This document shows, piece after piece, positions 9,512 to 17,849 of a stretch of DNA of 64,000 bases. The translations under genes were made by a program, and so were the position numbers. The notes beneath the pieces are model-generated. The model saw only the letters and a program-made list of their open reading frames with translations, was not told where the DNA came from and searched no databases. The DNA comes from JANSWP01 sp041941305. GTDB lineage: Bacteria; Bacteroidota; Bacteroidia; Chitinophagales; Saprospiraceae. Numbering within the stretch: position 1 is the stretch's first letter; each line of letters opens with the position of its first letter. The DNA lies in assembly GCA_041941305.1 (NCBI GenBank), contig JBGTQJ010000007.1, forward strand, positions 62,001-126,000, read 5' to 3'.

Positions 9512-10354
9512 ATGCCAAATAACACACAAACTCAAGATGAATTTTACAATGGCTGGGATACACAGGCACCTCCAGGTTATGCAAAAGCAAACCGGAAATT
9601 CATTTGGTATCTTGTTATCGGAGTTGTTCTACTTCCTTTCATCCTCGTATTTGCTCAAAGGGGATTCTCTTCCGCTAATTTTGAATTCGGCAATATCACT
9701 ACCCTCGAAGGGCAATTGATTTACGAGCCTGTCCCCATGCTAAAAGTCAATAATGGCAGGGACATAGATGGGAAAGATGTGTACCAAAATGTCTTATTGG
9801 TGGGATATGGAAAAATGGGGGCAATGAGTACCATTCAAAAATTAGAGCGTAGAGATGATGTATTTATGAATTTGGAAAATCATCAGGTTACCATTAAAGG
9901 CACTCTGATTTATCGAGATGGAAAAACAGTTTTAGAATTAACAGAAGGCATCAATTCATTAACAAAAGTGAGCAATCCACCTGGTATTCCCAGAGAATTT
10001 GAAGCATATGGAAATCAGTCACTTAGCGGAGAAATCATAGACCCAAAATGCTATTTCGGGGTCATGAAACCCGGTCATGGCAAACCACATCGCTCCTGCG
10101 CCATCCGTTGTATTTCCGGCGGCATTCCGCCCGTTTTTTGGATAAAGAGTGAAACGGGCAAAAACCAATATTTAATTATGCTAGATGAAGATGGAGCGCC
10201 CATTCATCAGGAAGTCCTGGATCATGTAGGGGAGCCCATTTCTATGTGCGGAAAAGTACAGAAGATTGACGATTGGCTATATGTATATGTAGATATGGTT
10301 GAGGGATTTAAGCGAATTTCAAAAGGAGAATTGGCAAATTGTGGTCTAGATTAA
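9512..10354 (+). CDS. Membrane-anchored protein with conserved-looking Cys/His cluster, unknown function
   Basis: 280 residues. One transmembrane helix at about 30-48 (FIWYLVIGVVLLPFILVF), then an exported domain of about 230 residues. This domain has a dense Cys/His cluster (C180, H189, H193, C196, C200; DPKCYFGVMKPGHGKPHRSC) followed by ISGGIPPVFW, and later C247 and C277. The cluster looks like a metal or redox site but matches no motif I can name. As the last gene after the Rieske/ferric-reductase protein, it may be the periplasmic partner or electron acceptor; this is inferred. It ends 49 bp from the convergent MoxR gene. Confidence 0.82.
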   Translation: MPNNTQTQDEFYNGWDTQAPPGYAKANRKFIWYLVIGVVLLPFILVFAQRGFSSANFEFGNITTLEGQLIYEPVPMLKVNNGRDIDGKDVYQNVLLVGYGKMGAMSTIQKLERRDDVFMNLENHQVTIKGTLIYRDGKTVLELTEGINSLTKVSNPPGIPREFEAYGNQSLSGEIIDPKCYFGVMKPGHGKPHRSCAIRCISGGIPPVFWIKSETGKNQYLIMLDEDGAPIHQEVLDHVGEPISMCGKVQKIDDWLYVYVDMVEGFKRISKGELANCGLD

Positions 10355-10403
10355 GTATATGTTTGAAGCATTCGAAAACACTTCAACTGCTCAAAATGTT
10401 ACC

Positions 10404-11504
10404 TTACCTCGGTACTTCAATTTTCTTCACAATCTCTTCAACCACATCTTTGGTATCATAGCCTTCCATCTCTCGTTCAGGAGTCAATATAATTCTGTGG
10501 TTTAAGACAGGATATGCTACATATTGAATGTCATCAGGCGTAACAAAATCACGGCCATTCATTGCAGCAATTGCTTTGGATGCCTTCATGATCGCCAAAG
10601 AGGCCCGTGGAGAAGCTCCCAAAAACAAATCACCATTATTGCGGGTATCGTGAATGATTTCGGCAATATAATCCAGCAATTGCTCTTTGATATGTACTTG
10701 CTCAATGAGATTTCTACATTCCTGAATACCTTCAGCACTAAAAACTGGTTTGACTTCTTCTTTGACCGCCATACTGAAATCATTTCGGAAGCGGCGCAAA
10801 ATGGCTTTTTCTTCTTCCAAATTGGGATATTCAATATTTATTTTGAAAATAAAGCGGTCTAACTGAGCTTCAGGCAATTTATAAGTGCCTTCTTGTTCTA
10901 TTGGATTTTGAGTCGCAATCACAAAGAATGGATGTTTCATATCATAAGTTGTTCCATCCACAGTGACCTGATACTCTTCCATCACCTCAAAAAGAGCTGC
11001 CTGCGTTTTGGCTGGAGCACGATTGATTTCATCAATTAAAATAATATTTGAGAAAATTGGACCTGCATTGAAAGAAAACTCAGAAGTCTTCATATTGAAA
11101 ACGGTAGTCCCAACTACATCACTTGGCATTAAATCAGGCGTAAACTGCAATCTGGCAAATCCAATTTCCAGGGTTTGTGCTAATAGCTTGGCAGACAATG
11201 TCTTAGCGATTCCTGGAACTCCCTCTACCAGTACATGTCCATTCGTAAAAAGAGCTGCCAATAGCAAATCCATCATATCTTCCTGCCCGATAATTACCTT
11301 CCGTAATTCATCTTTGACCACATCGACAGCAATTCTGACCTTGGTCAAATCCAGGCGGTTTTGTCCCCAGGCTGATTCCTCTGATATTTCTTGAGGCTGC
11401 TGGGAGGGCACCAATTCTTCTTCAGCGATGGGTGCTTCCGATACTTCCTCTTTAGGTGCGTCTTGAGGCTCCTGGTTTTGTTCGTTGAGTTCTTCTGGTG
11501 TCAT
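10404..11504 (-). CDS. MoxR-family AAA+ ATPase
   Basis: 366 residues. An acidic, glutamine-rich N-terminal tail of about 45 residues precedes the AAA+ core. Walker A is GVPGIAKT (95-102), Walker B LIDEINR (156-162), and the sensor region reads VIATQNPIEQEG, as in the AAA_3/MoxR family. These ATPases act as chaperones that mature or activate partner proteins, often with von Willebrand A or DUF58 partners. Last gene of the minus-strand cluster that includes DUF4350, DUF4129 and SpoIIM genes. The DUF58 gene that usually follows moxR in Bacteroidota is absent; the next gene is convergent. Confidence 0.93.
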   Translation of the reverse strand: MTPEELNEQNQEPQDAPKEEVSEAPIAEEELVPSQQPQEISEESAWGQNRLDLTKVRIAVDVVKDELRKVIIGQEDMMDLLLAALFTNGHVLVEGVPGIAKTLSAKLLAQTLEIGFARLQFTPDLMPSDVVGTTVFNMKTSEFSFNAGPIFSNIILIDEINRAPAKTQAALFEVMEEYQVTVDGTTYDMKHPFFVIATQNPIEQEGTYKLPEAQLDRFIFKINIEYPNLEEEKAILRRFRNDFSMAVKEEVKPVFSAEGIQECRNLIEQVHIKEQLLDYIAEIIHDTRNNGDLFLGASPRASLAIMKASKAIAAMNGRDFVTPDDIQYVAYPVLNHRIILTPEREMEGYDTKDVVEEIVKKIEVPR

Positions 11505-11523
11505 TTTAATATTATGTGCTGTT

Positions 11524-11586
11524 GGTTATTGGCTATTGGCCATTAGTTCTGCAAAACCAACAGCCAATAGCCAAACGCCAATAGCC
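11524..11586. repeat. Inverted repeat with duplicated arm motif
   Basis: The left arm GGTTATTGGCTATTGGC (11524-11540) can pair with two direct copies of GCCAATAGCC (11563-11572 and 11577-11586), giving alternative hairpins. It lies between the DUF4350 stop codon and the MoxR start on the minus strand, filling nearly the whole 84-bp gap. Confidence 0.65.
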
Positions 11587-11588
11587 TG

Positions 11589-12857
11589 TTACTTACAATT
11601 TTTATAAAACTTTTCCATTTCCTGATGAAAATCAACTAGTGTATTTTCAGAAACAAATTGTGAACTTTCTATATTTTGATAAAAAAGCAGAATTTTATCA
11701 ATTACAGTCTTTGGCACCTCTGACTTTGCAACCAATTGACTGATAAAGCTTTCGTCCAACTCTTTGGTCTGCAAATAATACCGATCCCGAACATAGCCTA
11801 GAAATAGTTTCATTTTCTGCAAGGCCAGCTTTTTGTGATTATTCTGCAGAAAATACAACCTGCCAATCGTACCGATAAACTCAAGAGAAGTATTTGCATT
11901 TTTCTCCAAAACCGGTATGATGCGTTGACGCCTTCTGGCTCTAAAAATCAAATACAACAGTCCTGTCGCTAACAGAAGATACCAGGCCCAGGCCAGAGAA
12001 GGTTGTGACAAAATATACTTTAACGGTCCTTCGCTGTCAAAGCTGCGATAGTTGGATTGATTTCGCCTCCTGCTAACAGCTTCTGGTACCCTGCTGTATT
12101 CATCCCAAAAAATAGTTCCCTTATTCAAATGCGAGAAAACATTATTGGCATAGCCCAGACCGTTTTCATCCAGTAGAGAAATATTGGTAAAAGCCAGCGG
12201 CGTGGTATGAAGGTAAAACTCCCCTTCTCCATAGGTTGCCTTGGCAAAGTTGACCCAACTGCCTTCAATATCTCCCAGGGGAATAAAAGTATAATCTTCT
12301 TCACAAAAGATTCCTGAATCAAAATAAGACCAGCTGTACGGTTTCGCACCTCCTTTCACATAAAACTTAAAATCAAAAGTAGAATCCTGTTGAAGTGCCT
12401 GGTGCTTAAAGTTGAGTCTTGCAATGGTATCTCCATAAATCAGATAATCATCCCAATAAAAGTCTTCGCAGTCGTCGTAATAAATATAATTGATAAGGTC
12501 AAAGGGGATGGTTTTTCCGGCAATAAAGGCTGTGTTGCCTATTTTTACAAAATCCAAAAGCGCCTGGGTATCTGCAGAATCAAGGTACATCCCCTGTCCT
12601 ATAAAAACATACGTTCCAGCATGCTCTTCCAATGGCAAAACACCATTGATGCTATCCTTTAGCACTTCAAAAGATTCATTATTGAAATAATTTCCCAATA
12701 ACTTTTTGACCACATGCGTACCGTATGGGTCTGTTCCACTTTCACGATAATGCTCTCGCCAATTGATTTTGCCGCTATTCCTAAATAGCATAAAGAAAAC
12801 AATCGCAATGAGAAGAGCGATAATACCGATGATGATATATTGGCGGTTGCTCTGCAT
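11589..12857 (-). CDS. DUF4350 domain-containing membrane protein
   Basis: 422 residues. N-terminal membrane helix at about 7-26 (YIIIGIIALLIAIVFFMLF), a DUF4350-type extracytoplasmic region (DPYGTHVVKKLLGNYF and following), a second helix near 290-305 (LAWAWYLLLATGLLYLIF), and a helical cytoplasmic tail of about 110 residues. DUF4350 proteins occur in MoxR clusters; the biochemical role is unknown. Its start abuts the stop of the DUF4129 gene with no gap, so the two are probably made together as a membrane complex acted on by the MoxR ATPase. Confidence 0.85.
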   Translation of the reverse strand: MQSNRQYIIIGIIALLIAIVFFMLFRNSGKINWREHYRESGTDPYGTHVVKKLLGNYFNNESFEVLKDSINGVLPLEEHAGTYVFIGQGMYLDSADTQALLDFVKIGNTAFIAGKTIPFDLINYIYYDDCEDFYWDDYLIYGDTIARLNFKHQALQQDSTFDFKFYVKGGAKPYSWSYFDSGIFCEEDYTFIPLGDIEGSWVNFAKATYGEGEFYLHTTPLAFTNISLLDENGLGYANNVFSHLNKGTIFWDEYSRVPEAVSRRRNQSNYRSFDSEGPLKYILSQPSLAWAWYLLLATGLLYLIFRARRRQRIIPVLEKNANTSLEFIGTIGRLYFLQNNHKKLALQKMKLFLGYVRDRYYLQTKELDESFISQLVAKSEVPKTVIDKILLFYQNIESSQFVSENTLVDFHQEMEKFYKNCK

Positions 12858-13598
12858 TTAATTGGACGCTATAGATTCTGGGATGCTGTTTAGCAAATTC
12901 TGAAATTTGGGCTGTACATTTTCAAAATCTGCCTTTACGAAATCGGATTTTCCATACCAAATTCTTTCAAAAATCAGAGTAACCTCCCTAAAGTCTCTGA
13001 AATATGGAGAACTTCTCAATTCTCTTAAATACGCTCCATTTGTTTTATCTTTTTTCCACTTTATTGATTTATCCAAAGACAGTTCTTTCAAAATTGCCAA
13101 ATAATACAATCGTATTGCTAGTGGATAATTGCCCTCATTCACAGCTCGTTGAATGATAGGATCCATCTCTGCCTCGTGAATATTTTCCTCAATTTCTTCA
13201 AGATCAATGTCTGTAGAAGTTCGTTTTATTTTTCTGTTTTTTGGCGTGAAAATATTCCCGGCACCCATCATATTTGCCAAAAAGAGCACCAATAAGGCTA
13301 CAGCAGCAATAATCGCAAGGATTTTCATGACTTGTGCCATCGCCAAATCATTTGACCGATTTCTCTGACGAGGCTTCTTTTCTTCAGGTTTTTTTTCCTT
13401 TTCCGGTTCATCGGAATAATCCAAATCTTTCGTCAGATTTTTCCATTCTTCCTTATCAAAGGCATGAACTTCAATGCTTTCATCCAGATAAGCCTCTCGG
13501 GGGTTATTGGCAAATACCGTTAAACCAATAATTAGAAAAATAAATACGTGATATGTCTTTAAAAATCTCAAATAATCAGATTCTTTATTAAACTTCAA
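12858..13598 (-). CDS. DUF4129 domain-containing membrane protein, TTG start
   Basis: 246 residues. The start codon is TTG at 13598, directly preceded in frame by a TAA stop, so no upstream ATG is possible; the next ATG would lose the N-terminal hydrophobic segment (YHVFIFLIIGLTVFA). A second helix lies near 88-108 (VMKILAIIAAVALLVLFLANM). The C-terminal ~90 residues match DUF4129 (YPLAIRLYYLAILKEL ... LIFERIWYG). The family belongs to MoxR clusters, some members being fused to transglutaminase domains; here it stands alone. Abuts the DUF4350 gene. Exact function unknown. Confidence 0.85.
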   Translation of the reverse strand: MKFNKESDYLRFLKTYHVFIFLIIGLTVFANNPREAYLDESIEVHAFDKEEWKNLTKDLDYSDEPEKEKKPEEKKPRQRNRSNDLAMAQVMKILAIIAAVALLVLFLANMMGAGNIFTPKNRKIKRTSTDIDLEEIEENIHEAEMDPIIQRAVNEGNYPLAIRLYYLAILKELSLDKSIKWKKDKTNGAYLRELRSSPYFRDFREVTLIFERIWYGKSDFVKADFENVQPKFQNLLNSIPESIASN

Positions 13599-13611
13599 TT
13601 AAGCTTGGAAA

Positions 13612-13674
13612 GCAGCAGGGTTTTGAACCCTGATAGTAAAACCAAAAGGATTCCAGGGTTCAAAACCCCACTGC
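13612..13674. repeat. Inverted repeat with 21-bp arms
   Basis: Arms at 13612-13632 (GCAGCAGGGTTTTGAACCCTG) and 13654-13674 pair over nearly their whole length; the centre of each arm is also partly self-complementary (GGGTTTTGAACCC). It lies between the SpoIIM-like gene and the DUF4129 gene on the minus strand, just upstream of the TTG start. Confidence 0.7.
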
Positions 13675-13695
13675 CCACGGGAATCTTTAACTACC

Positions 13696-15564
13696 TTAAG
13701 CTTCTCTTTCCAGCCCTCTAATTCTCTTTTGCCCACCAATGTATTTAATTTTTTCTTTCAGATTTGGAGCTTCTTTTATTTCTACCAAGGAATAATAAAG
13801 TAACCCGGATCCTGTAAAAAACAATATCAATTCCAGATACAGTAAAAACATAGTAGCAAAGGTCATCATAACTGAAGCCATAAGATCCATACTCGATTGT
13901 TCAAGCGAAAAATTCATAGCAATATAACTGAACAAAGTCCATAAGAATGGAGTATCCAAAATCAGAAAGAACAATATCCCCAGAATCATAAAAATAAAGA
14001 ACAAACCCAGCATTTTACCAAAGCTACCTCCCGCCAGATAAAACGTTCTTTGCAAAGCACTAAAAATATGTTTCCCCTCTTTCTTCAAGACAAACAACCA
14101 CAAAAAAAGATGAGGAAATGCCAGCAAAATCAGCAAAAAAGTGTAGCCGGCATCTGTCAATATGATGGCTTGAATCACAATGCCCGCCATTAAAATCTTT
14201 CCAAAGTCAATCCATTTGGCTGTCCTGGATTTTGCCTTAATACTGCTATGACTCCATTGCTCTTCTTTTATCAACAAAGCATAATTTACATAGGCTATAA
14301 AACTGAAAATCAACAAATTAATCAAAGGCATTGGGGGAAAAGCCTCATTGTTAAAAAATTGATTAATATTTCCTACTGTTTCAAATGGAACGACTTCTCC
14401 ACCAAAAAAGCCATGTGGTTTAAAATCTGAAAACGTATAAACGATTGCACAGTAAAAAAGTGCCATTGAAAAAGCAGTCCAAAAGAGTTTCCAAAAATGT
14501 TTTCGGTAAAATAAAAAGGTATCCGAAAAAATGGTTTCTCTTTTTTTGATTATCGAAAAATCTATCGAAGTATCTGCGTCTGGCATTAACTTCGTTTCGC
14601 GAAGGTTTTTGTCAAAACCCTTCCTGGCGAGTAATACCGGATAGACTACAAAGTATCCAATCACATAACAAAAACACAATAAGATGAATCCTCCACGGAT
14701 TAGATCATGCACTTCAGTATGACGTGTAATGTACCCCTCAATAAATCCGGCAATAATGAAAAGTGGAATGATGCCAATCATGATTTTCACCCCTCGCCTG
14801 GCGGAAATCTGAAATGCCTTCAAACGAGATAAAGTACCCGGAAATACCAATCCGCGCCCCATCGTCAATCCCGCAGCTCCAGCTATGACGATAGCTGAGA
14901 TTTCAAAAGCCCCATGCATCCAAATGGTCAGGACAGATTCTGCATAAATGCCTTGTTCAAAAAAGAAAAACTGGAAAGCCCCTACCATGATTCCATTCTG
15001 GATCAATATACCCAAGGTGCCTATAGCAAAGAACACTCCTGAAACAAAGGTCAAAAAGGCAACATATAAATTATTGGCAGTAATGCCCAAAAACCCTCCA
15101 AAAGCACTGCCACTCTTATATACTGCCATTGGGTCTCCCGATTCTATATTTTCAAGAGTCATTTCTACATATTGATCACTCAAAACAATTCTTACAAACT
15201 CGGGATCCATGGCACAAGAAAGTCCACCAATAATCGCAGCGGTCAAAAAGACCCAAAAAGACAATCGAAATTCGTTTTTGGATTCATACACAAGCTGGGG
15301 CAGTTCATGCGACCAAAATCGAAACAACCGATTCCGGTGTGATTTCTTGTTTTTATAAATGCTCAGGAAAATCTTTTGGGCAAGTCCATTGAGGTATACG
15401 CGCACAGATCGATTCGGATAGAACGTGCGAGAATAGGAAAGGTCGTCGGTGATCTGAACAAACTGATCGTTGAGCTTATCAGGGTCTTTGGATTTCCGTT
15501 CCAGATTTTGCTCAAATTCCTTCCACTTTTCTTTATTTTGCCTGATGAAGTTTGTTTCGCGCAT
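13696..15564 (-). CDS. Stage II sporulation protein M-like (DUF95) membrane protein
   Basis: 622 residues from the ATG at 15564 (MRETNFIRQNKEKW), preferred over the in-frame ATG at 15618 because the latter overlaps the divergent RDD gene. A cytoplasmic segment of about 100 residues with FYPNRSVRVYLNGLAQKI leads into the SpoIIM domain (VFLTAAIIGGLSCAMDPEFV; NNLYVAFLTFVSGVFFAIGT; WMHGAFEISAIVIAGAAGL), then a second multi-helix half of about 300 residues. Non-sporulating bacteria use this family in MoxR/RDD clusters; the role may be in membrane remodelling or transport but is not established. Confidence 0.87.
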   Translation of the reverse strand: MRETNFIRQNKEKWKEFEQNLERKSKDPDKLNDQFVQITDDLSYSRTFYPNRSVRVYLNGLAQKIFLSIYKNKKSHRNRLFRFWSHELPQLVYESKNEFRLSFWVFLTAAIIGGLSCAMDPEFVRIVLSDQYVEMTLENIESGDPMAVYKSGSAFGGFLGITANNLYVAFLTFVSGVFFAIGTLGILIQNGIMVGAFQFFFFEQGIYAESVLTIWMHGAFEISAIVIAGAAGLTMGRGLVFPGTLSRLKAFQISARRGVKIMIGIIPLFIIAGFIEGYITRHTEVHDLIRGGFILLCFCYVIGYFVVYPVLLARKGFDKNLRETKLMPDADTSIDFSIIKKRETIFSDTFLFYRKHFWKLFWTAFSMALFYCAIVYTFSDFKPHGFFGGEVVPFETVGNINQFFNNEAFPPMPLINLLIFSFIAYVNYALLIKEEQWSHSSIKAKSRTAKWIDFGKILMAGIVIQAIILTDAGYTFLLILLAFPHLFLWLFVLKKEGKHIFSALQRTFYLAGGSFGKMLGLFFIFMILGILFFLILDTPFLWTLFSYIAMNFSLEQSSMDLMASVMMTFATMFLLYLELILFFTGSGLLYYSLVEIKEAPNLKEKIKYIGGQKRIRGLEREA

Positions 15565-15612
15565 TGGAACTAGAATTCTGGCGAAGTTTGCAAAATATTT
15601 GAATAAAAACAA

Positions 15613-16359
15613 ATGCAAAGCATTGAGATACGTACCACGCAGAATGTGACCATTGAATACGAGCTGGCAACTTTAACCTCTCGCATTGTGGCTTTCGTTA
15701 TTGACATTATTATTGTGCGGATCGCTTGTGTCATTTTCACCATGCTGATATCTGCTTTGGTGGGTGGTTTGATATGGGAAGATCATTTCAGTACGCTCTT
15801 TTTACAGGTGTTTTTGCCACTTTGGGGTTTCATCTTATACCAATTTGTATCAGAAGCATTGGCAGATGGTCAATCTTTTGGAAAAAAAGCCATGAGTTTG
15901 AAAGTTGTTCGATTGGATGGGCGCGAACCAAGTTTAAGTGACTATTTGCTCCGAGCCATTTTTCATATAGTCGATACGGGCATGTCAATGGGCATATTAG
16001 CTTCATTATTAATTAGTTCTTCCACAAAAAAACAGCGCTTGGGAGATATGACAGCTAATACTACCGTGATAAGTCTGAAACAGAACCTCCGCTTCAGGCT
16101 TCAGGATATTCTGAAAATCAATACACTGGATGACTATGAACCCCAATACCCTGAAGTTCGTAAACTAAGTGAGCAGGATATGTTGTTTATTAAAAACGCC
16201 ATTGCTCGCTATCAGGAATATCGAAACCCGGCGCATGCCAACTCTATTCGAGAATTGGTCCAACATTTAGAAAAAGTATTGGAGCTGGAGGAATCGCCAA
16301 TAAATAAAATGGAGTTTTTAAAAACCTTGATCCGAGATTACATTGTGCTAACTCGTTGA
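15613..16359 (+). CDS. RDD family membrane protein
   Basis: 248 residues. The N-terminal ~150 residues form an RDD domain (LTSRIVAFVIDIIIVRIACVI; SFGKKAMSLKVVRLDG; KKQRLGDMTANTTV) with three to four membrane helices. The last ~95 residues are a soluble helical tail. Divergent from the SpoIIM gene with 48 bp between starts, so a shared regulatory region is likely. RDD proteins are small-molecule or ion transport-related in some bacteria; here it belongs with the SpoIIM/DUF4129/MoxR set. Function inferred from context only. Confidence 0.88.
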   Translation: MQSIEIRTTQNVTIEYELATLTSRIVAFVIDIIIVRIACVIFTMLISALVGGLIWEDHFSTLFLQVFLPLWGFILYQFVSEALADGQSFGKKAMSLKVVRLDGREPSLSDYLLRAIFHIVDTGMSMGILASLLISSSTKKQRLGDMTANTTVISLKQNLRFRLQDILKINTLDDYEPQYPEVRKLSEQDMLFIKNAIARYQEYRNPAHANSIRELVQHLEKVLELEESPINKMEFLKTLIRDYIVLTR

Positions 16360-16397
16360 ATTTTGAGACAAAGAATTTAAGAAACACTACGCGACCT

Positions 16398-17810
16398 ATG
16401 GGTAGAAGAAAAAAAAGAACCATATCCGCTCTAAATGTAGAAATCACAGGAGTAGCTGACCGTGGAAAAGGCGTTGGCAGAGATCCGGAAGGGCGAGTCG
16501 TCTTTGTGGAAAGAGTAGTGCCTGGAGATGTGGTAGATGTAAAAGTAACTAAAAAGAAACCCGAATTTTATGAAGGTTTCCCGACTCATTTCCATAAGCT
16601 TTCCAAGGATCGAATCGAACCTTTTTGTGAGCATTTTGAAGTCTGTGGGGGCTGTCAATATCAAAGCCTTAGTTATGAAACTCAAATTAAGCATAAGGCT
16701 ATAGTCGTTAAAGATGCATTGAGAAGAATCGCCAAAGTAAAGCCAAAGGAATTGTATCCAATACTTGCCTGCGAAGACACCACCTATTACCGGAATAAAC
16801 TCGAATATGCTTTTTCCAACAAACGCTGGCTGACCAATGAGGAAATTGCCAAAGGGATGAGCAATACAGAAGATGTGCTTGGTTTTCATCGCCCCAGGGC
16901 ATTTGATAAAATTGTAGACATCAATCATTGTTGGTTACAGGCAGATCCTTCAAATGAACTTAGAATCGCCATCAAGCAGATTGCTATTGAGCAAGGATTG
17001 GATTTTTTTGACATCAGAGCCTGTAAAGGTTTTATGAGGCATATCTTGATTCGAACTACCAGTTTAGGAGAAATTATGCTCATTGTCAGTTTTTTCAAAA
17101 ATGAAGCTGAAAAGATTCAAGCCTTTTTCGAAGCAGTATTGGAAAAATTTCCTCAACTCACTTCAATTTATTACTGCATTAATCCTAAACAAAATGACTA
17201 TGTGCTTGATTTGGAGATGATTAGTTGGCATGGGAAAGGATTTATTGAAGAAAGATTAGGGCATATTCGTTTCAAGATTGGTCCAAAGTCCTTTTTCCAG
17301 ACAAATTCCAAGCAGGCAAAGCATCTATATGATGTTGTAGTTGATTTTGCAGATTTGAAAGGAGATGAAAATGTATATGATTTGTATACTGGCATTGGCA
17401 GTATTGCTCTTTATGTAGCAAAAAGTTGTCGTCAAATAGTTGGCATTGAAGAAGTTGAAGATGCCATAAAAGATGCGAAAGAAAATGCATCTTTAAACGA
17501 AATCGAAAATGCCGTTTTTTATGCAGGTGATGTGAAAAATATTCTAACAGATGAATTTGCACAAAAGCATGGAAAACCAGATCTGGTTATTACTGACCCA
17601 CCACGAGCAGGGATGCACAAAAATGTGGTAAAGATGTTTTTGAAGCTGGAAGCTCCAAAGATTGTCTATGTCAGCTGCAATCCAGCTACTCAGGCAAGAG
17701 ACATCAATTTGTTGAGCGAAAAATATGACTTATTGAAGGTACAACCTGTAGACATGTTTCCGCATACTTATCACATTGAATCTGTAGCACTTCTTGAATT
17801 AAAGTCTTAA
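16398..17810 (+). CDS. rlmD: 23S rRNA (uracil-C5)-methyltransferase, RlmD/RumA family
   Basis: 470 residues from the ATG at 16398 (MGRRKKRTISALN). An in-frame TTG at 16356 would overlap the RDD gene and adds no domain. TRAM domain at the N-terminus (EITGVADRGKGVGRDPEG), a Cys cluster for a [4Fe-4S] centre (C77, C83, C86: CEHFEVCGGC), and a C-terminal SAM-binding fold (VYDLYTGIGSIALYVA, DPPRAGMH) with the catalytic Cys in VSCNPATQARD. It methylates U1939 (RlmD) or a related uridine in 23S rRNA or tRNA; paralogues with the same motifs (RlmCD, TrmA) make the exact target uncertain. Starts 38 bp after the RDD stop. Confidence 0.9.
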   Translation: MGRRKKRTISALNVEITGVADRGKGVGRDPEGRVVFVERVVPGDVVDVKVTKKKPEFYEGFPTHFHKLSKDRIEPFCEHFEVCGGCQYQSLSYETQIKHKAIVVKDALRRIAKVKPKELYPILACEDTTYYRNKLEYAFSNKRWLTNEEIAKGMSNTEDVLGFHRPRAFDKIVDINHCWLQADPSNELRIAIKQIAIEQGLDFFDIRACKGFMRHILIRTTSLGEIMLIVSFFKNEAEKIQAFFEAVLEKFPQLTSIYYCINPKQNDYVLDLEMISWHGKGFIEERLGHIRFKIGPKSFFQTNSKQAKHLYDVVVDFADLKGDENVYDLYTGIGSIALYVAKSCRQIVGIEEVEDAIKDAKENASLNEIENAVFYAGDVKNILTDEFAQKHGKPDLVITDPPRAGMHKNVVKMFLKLEAPKIVYVSCNPATQARDINLLSEKYDLLKVQPVDMFPHTYHIESVALLELKS

Positions 17811-17849
17811 TGTGGTTTGTTAATCTAAGATTGGTTATATAGGGTTCAT

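Noticed and set aside
13620..13675. T-arm-like GGTTCAAAACCCC read as a possible tRNA
   Set aside because: It is part of the 21-bp inverted repeat; no tRNA fold.
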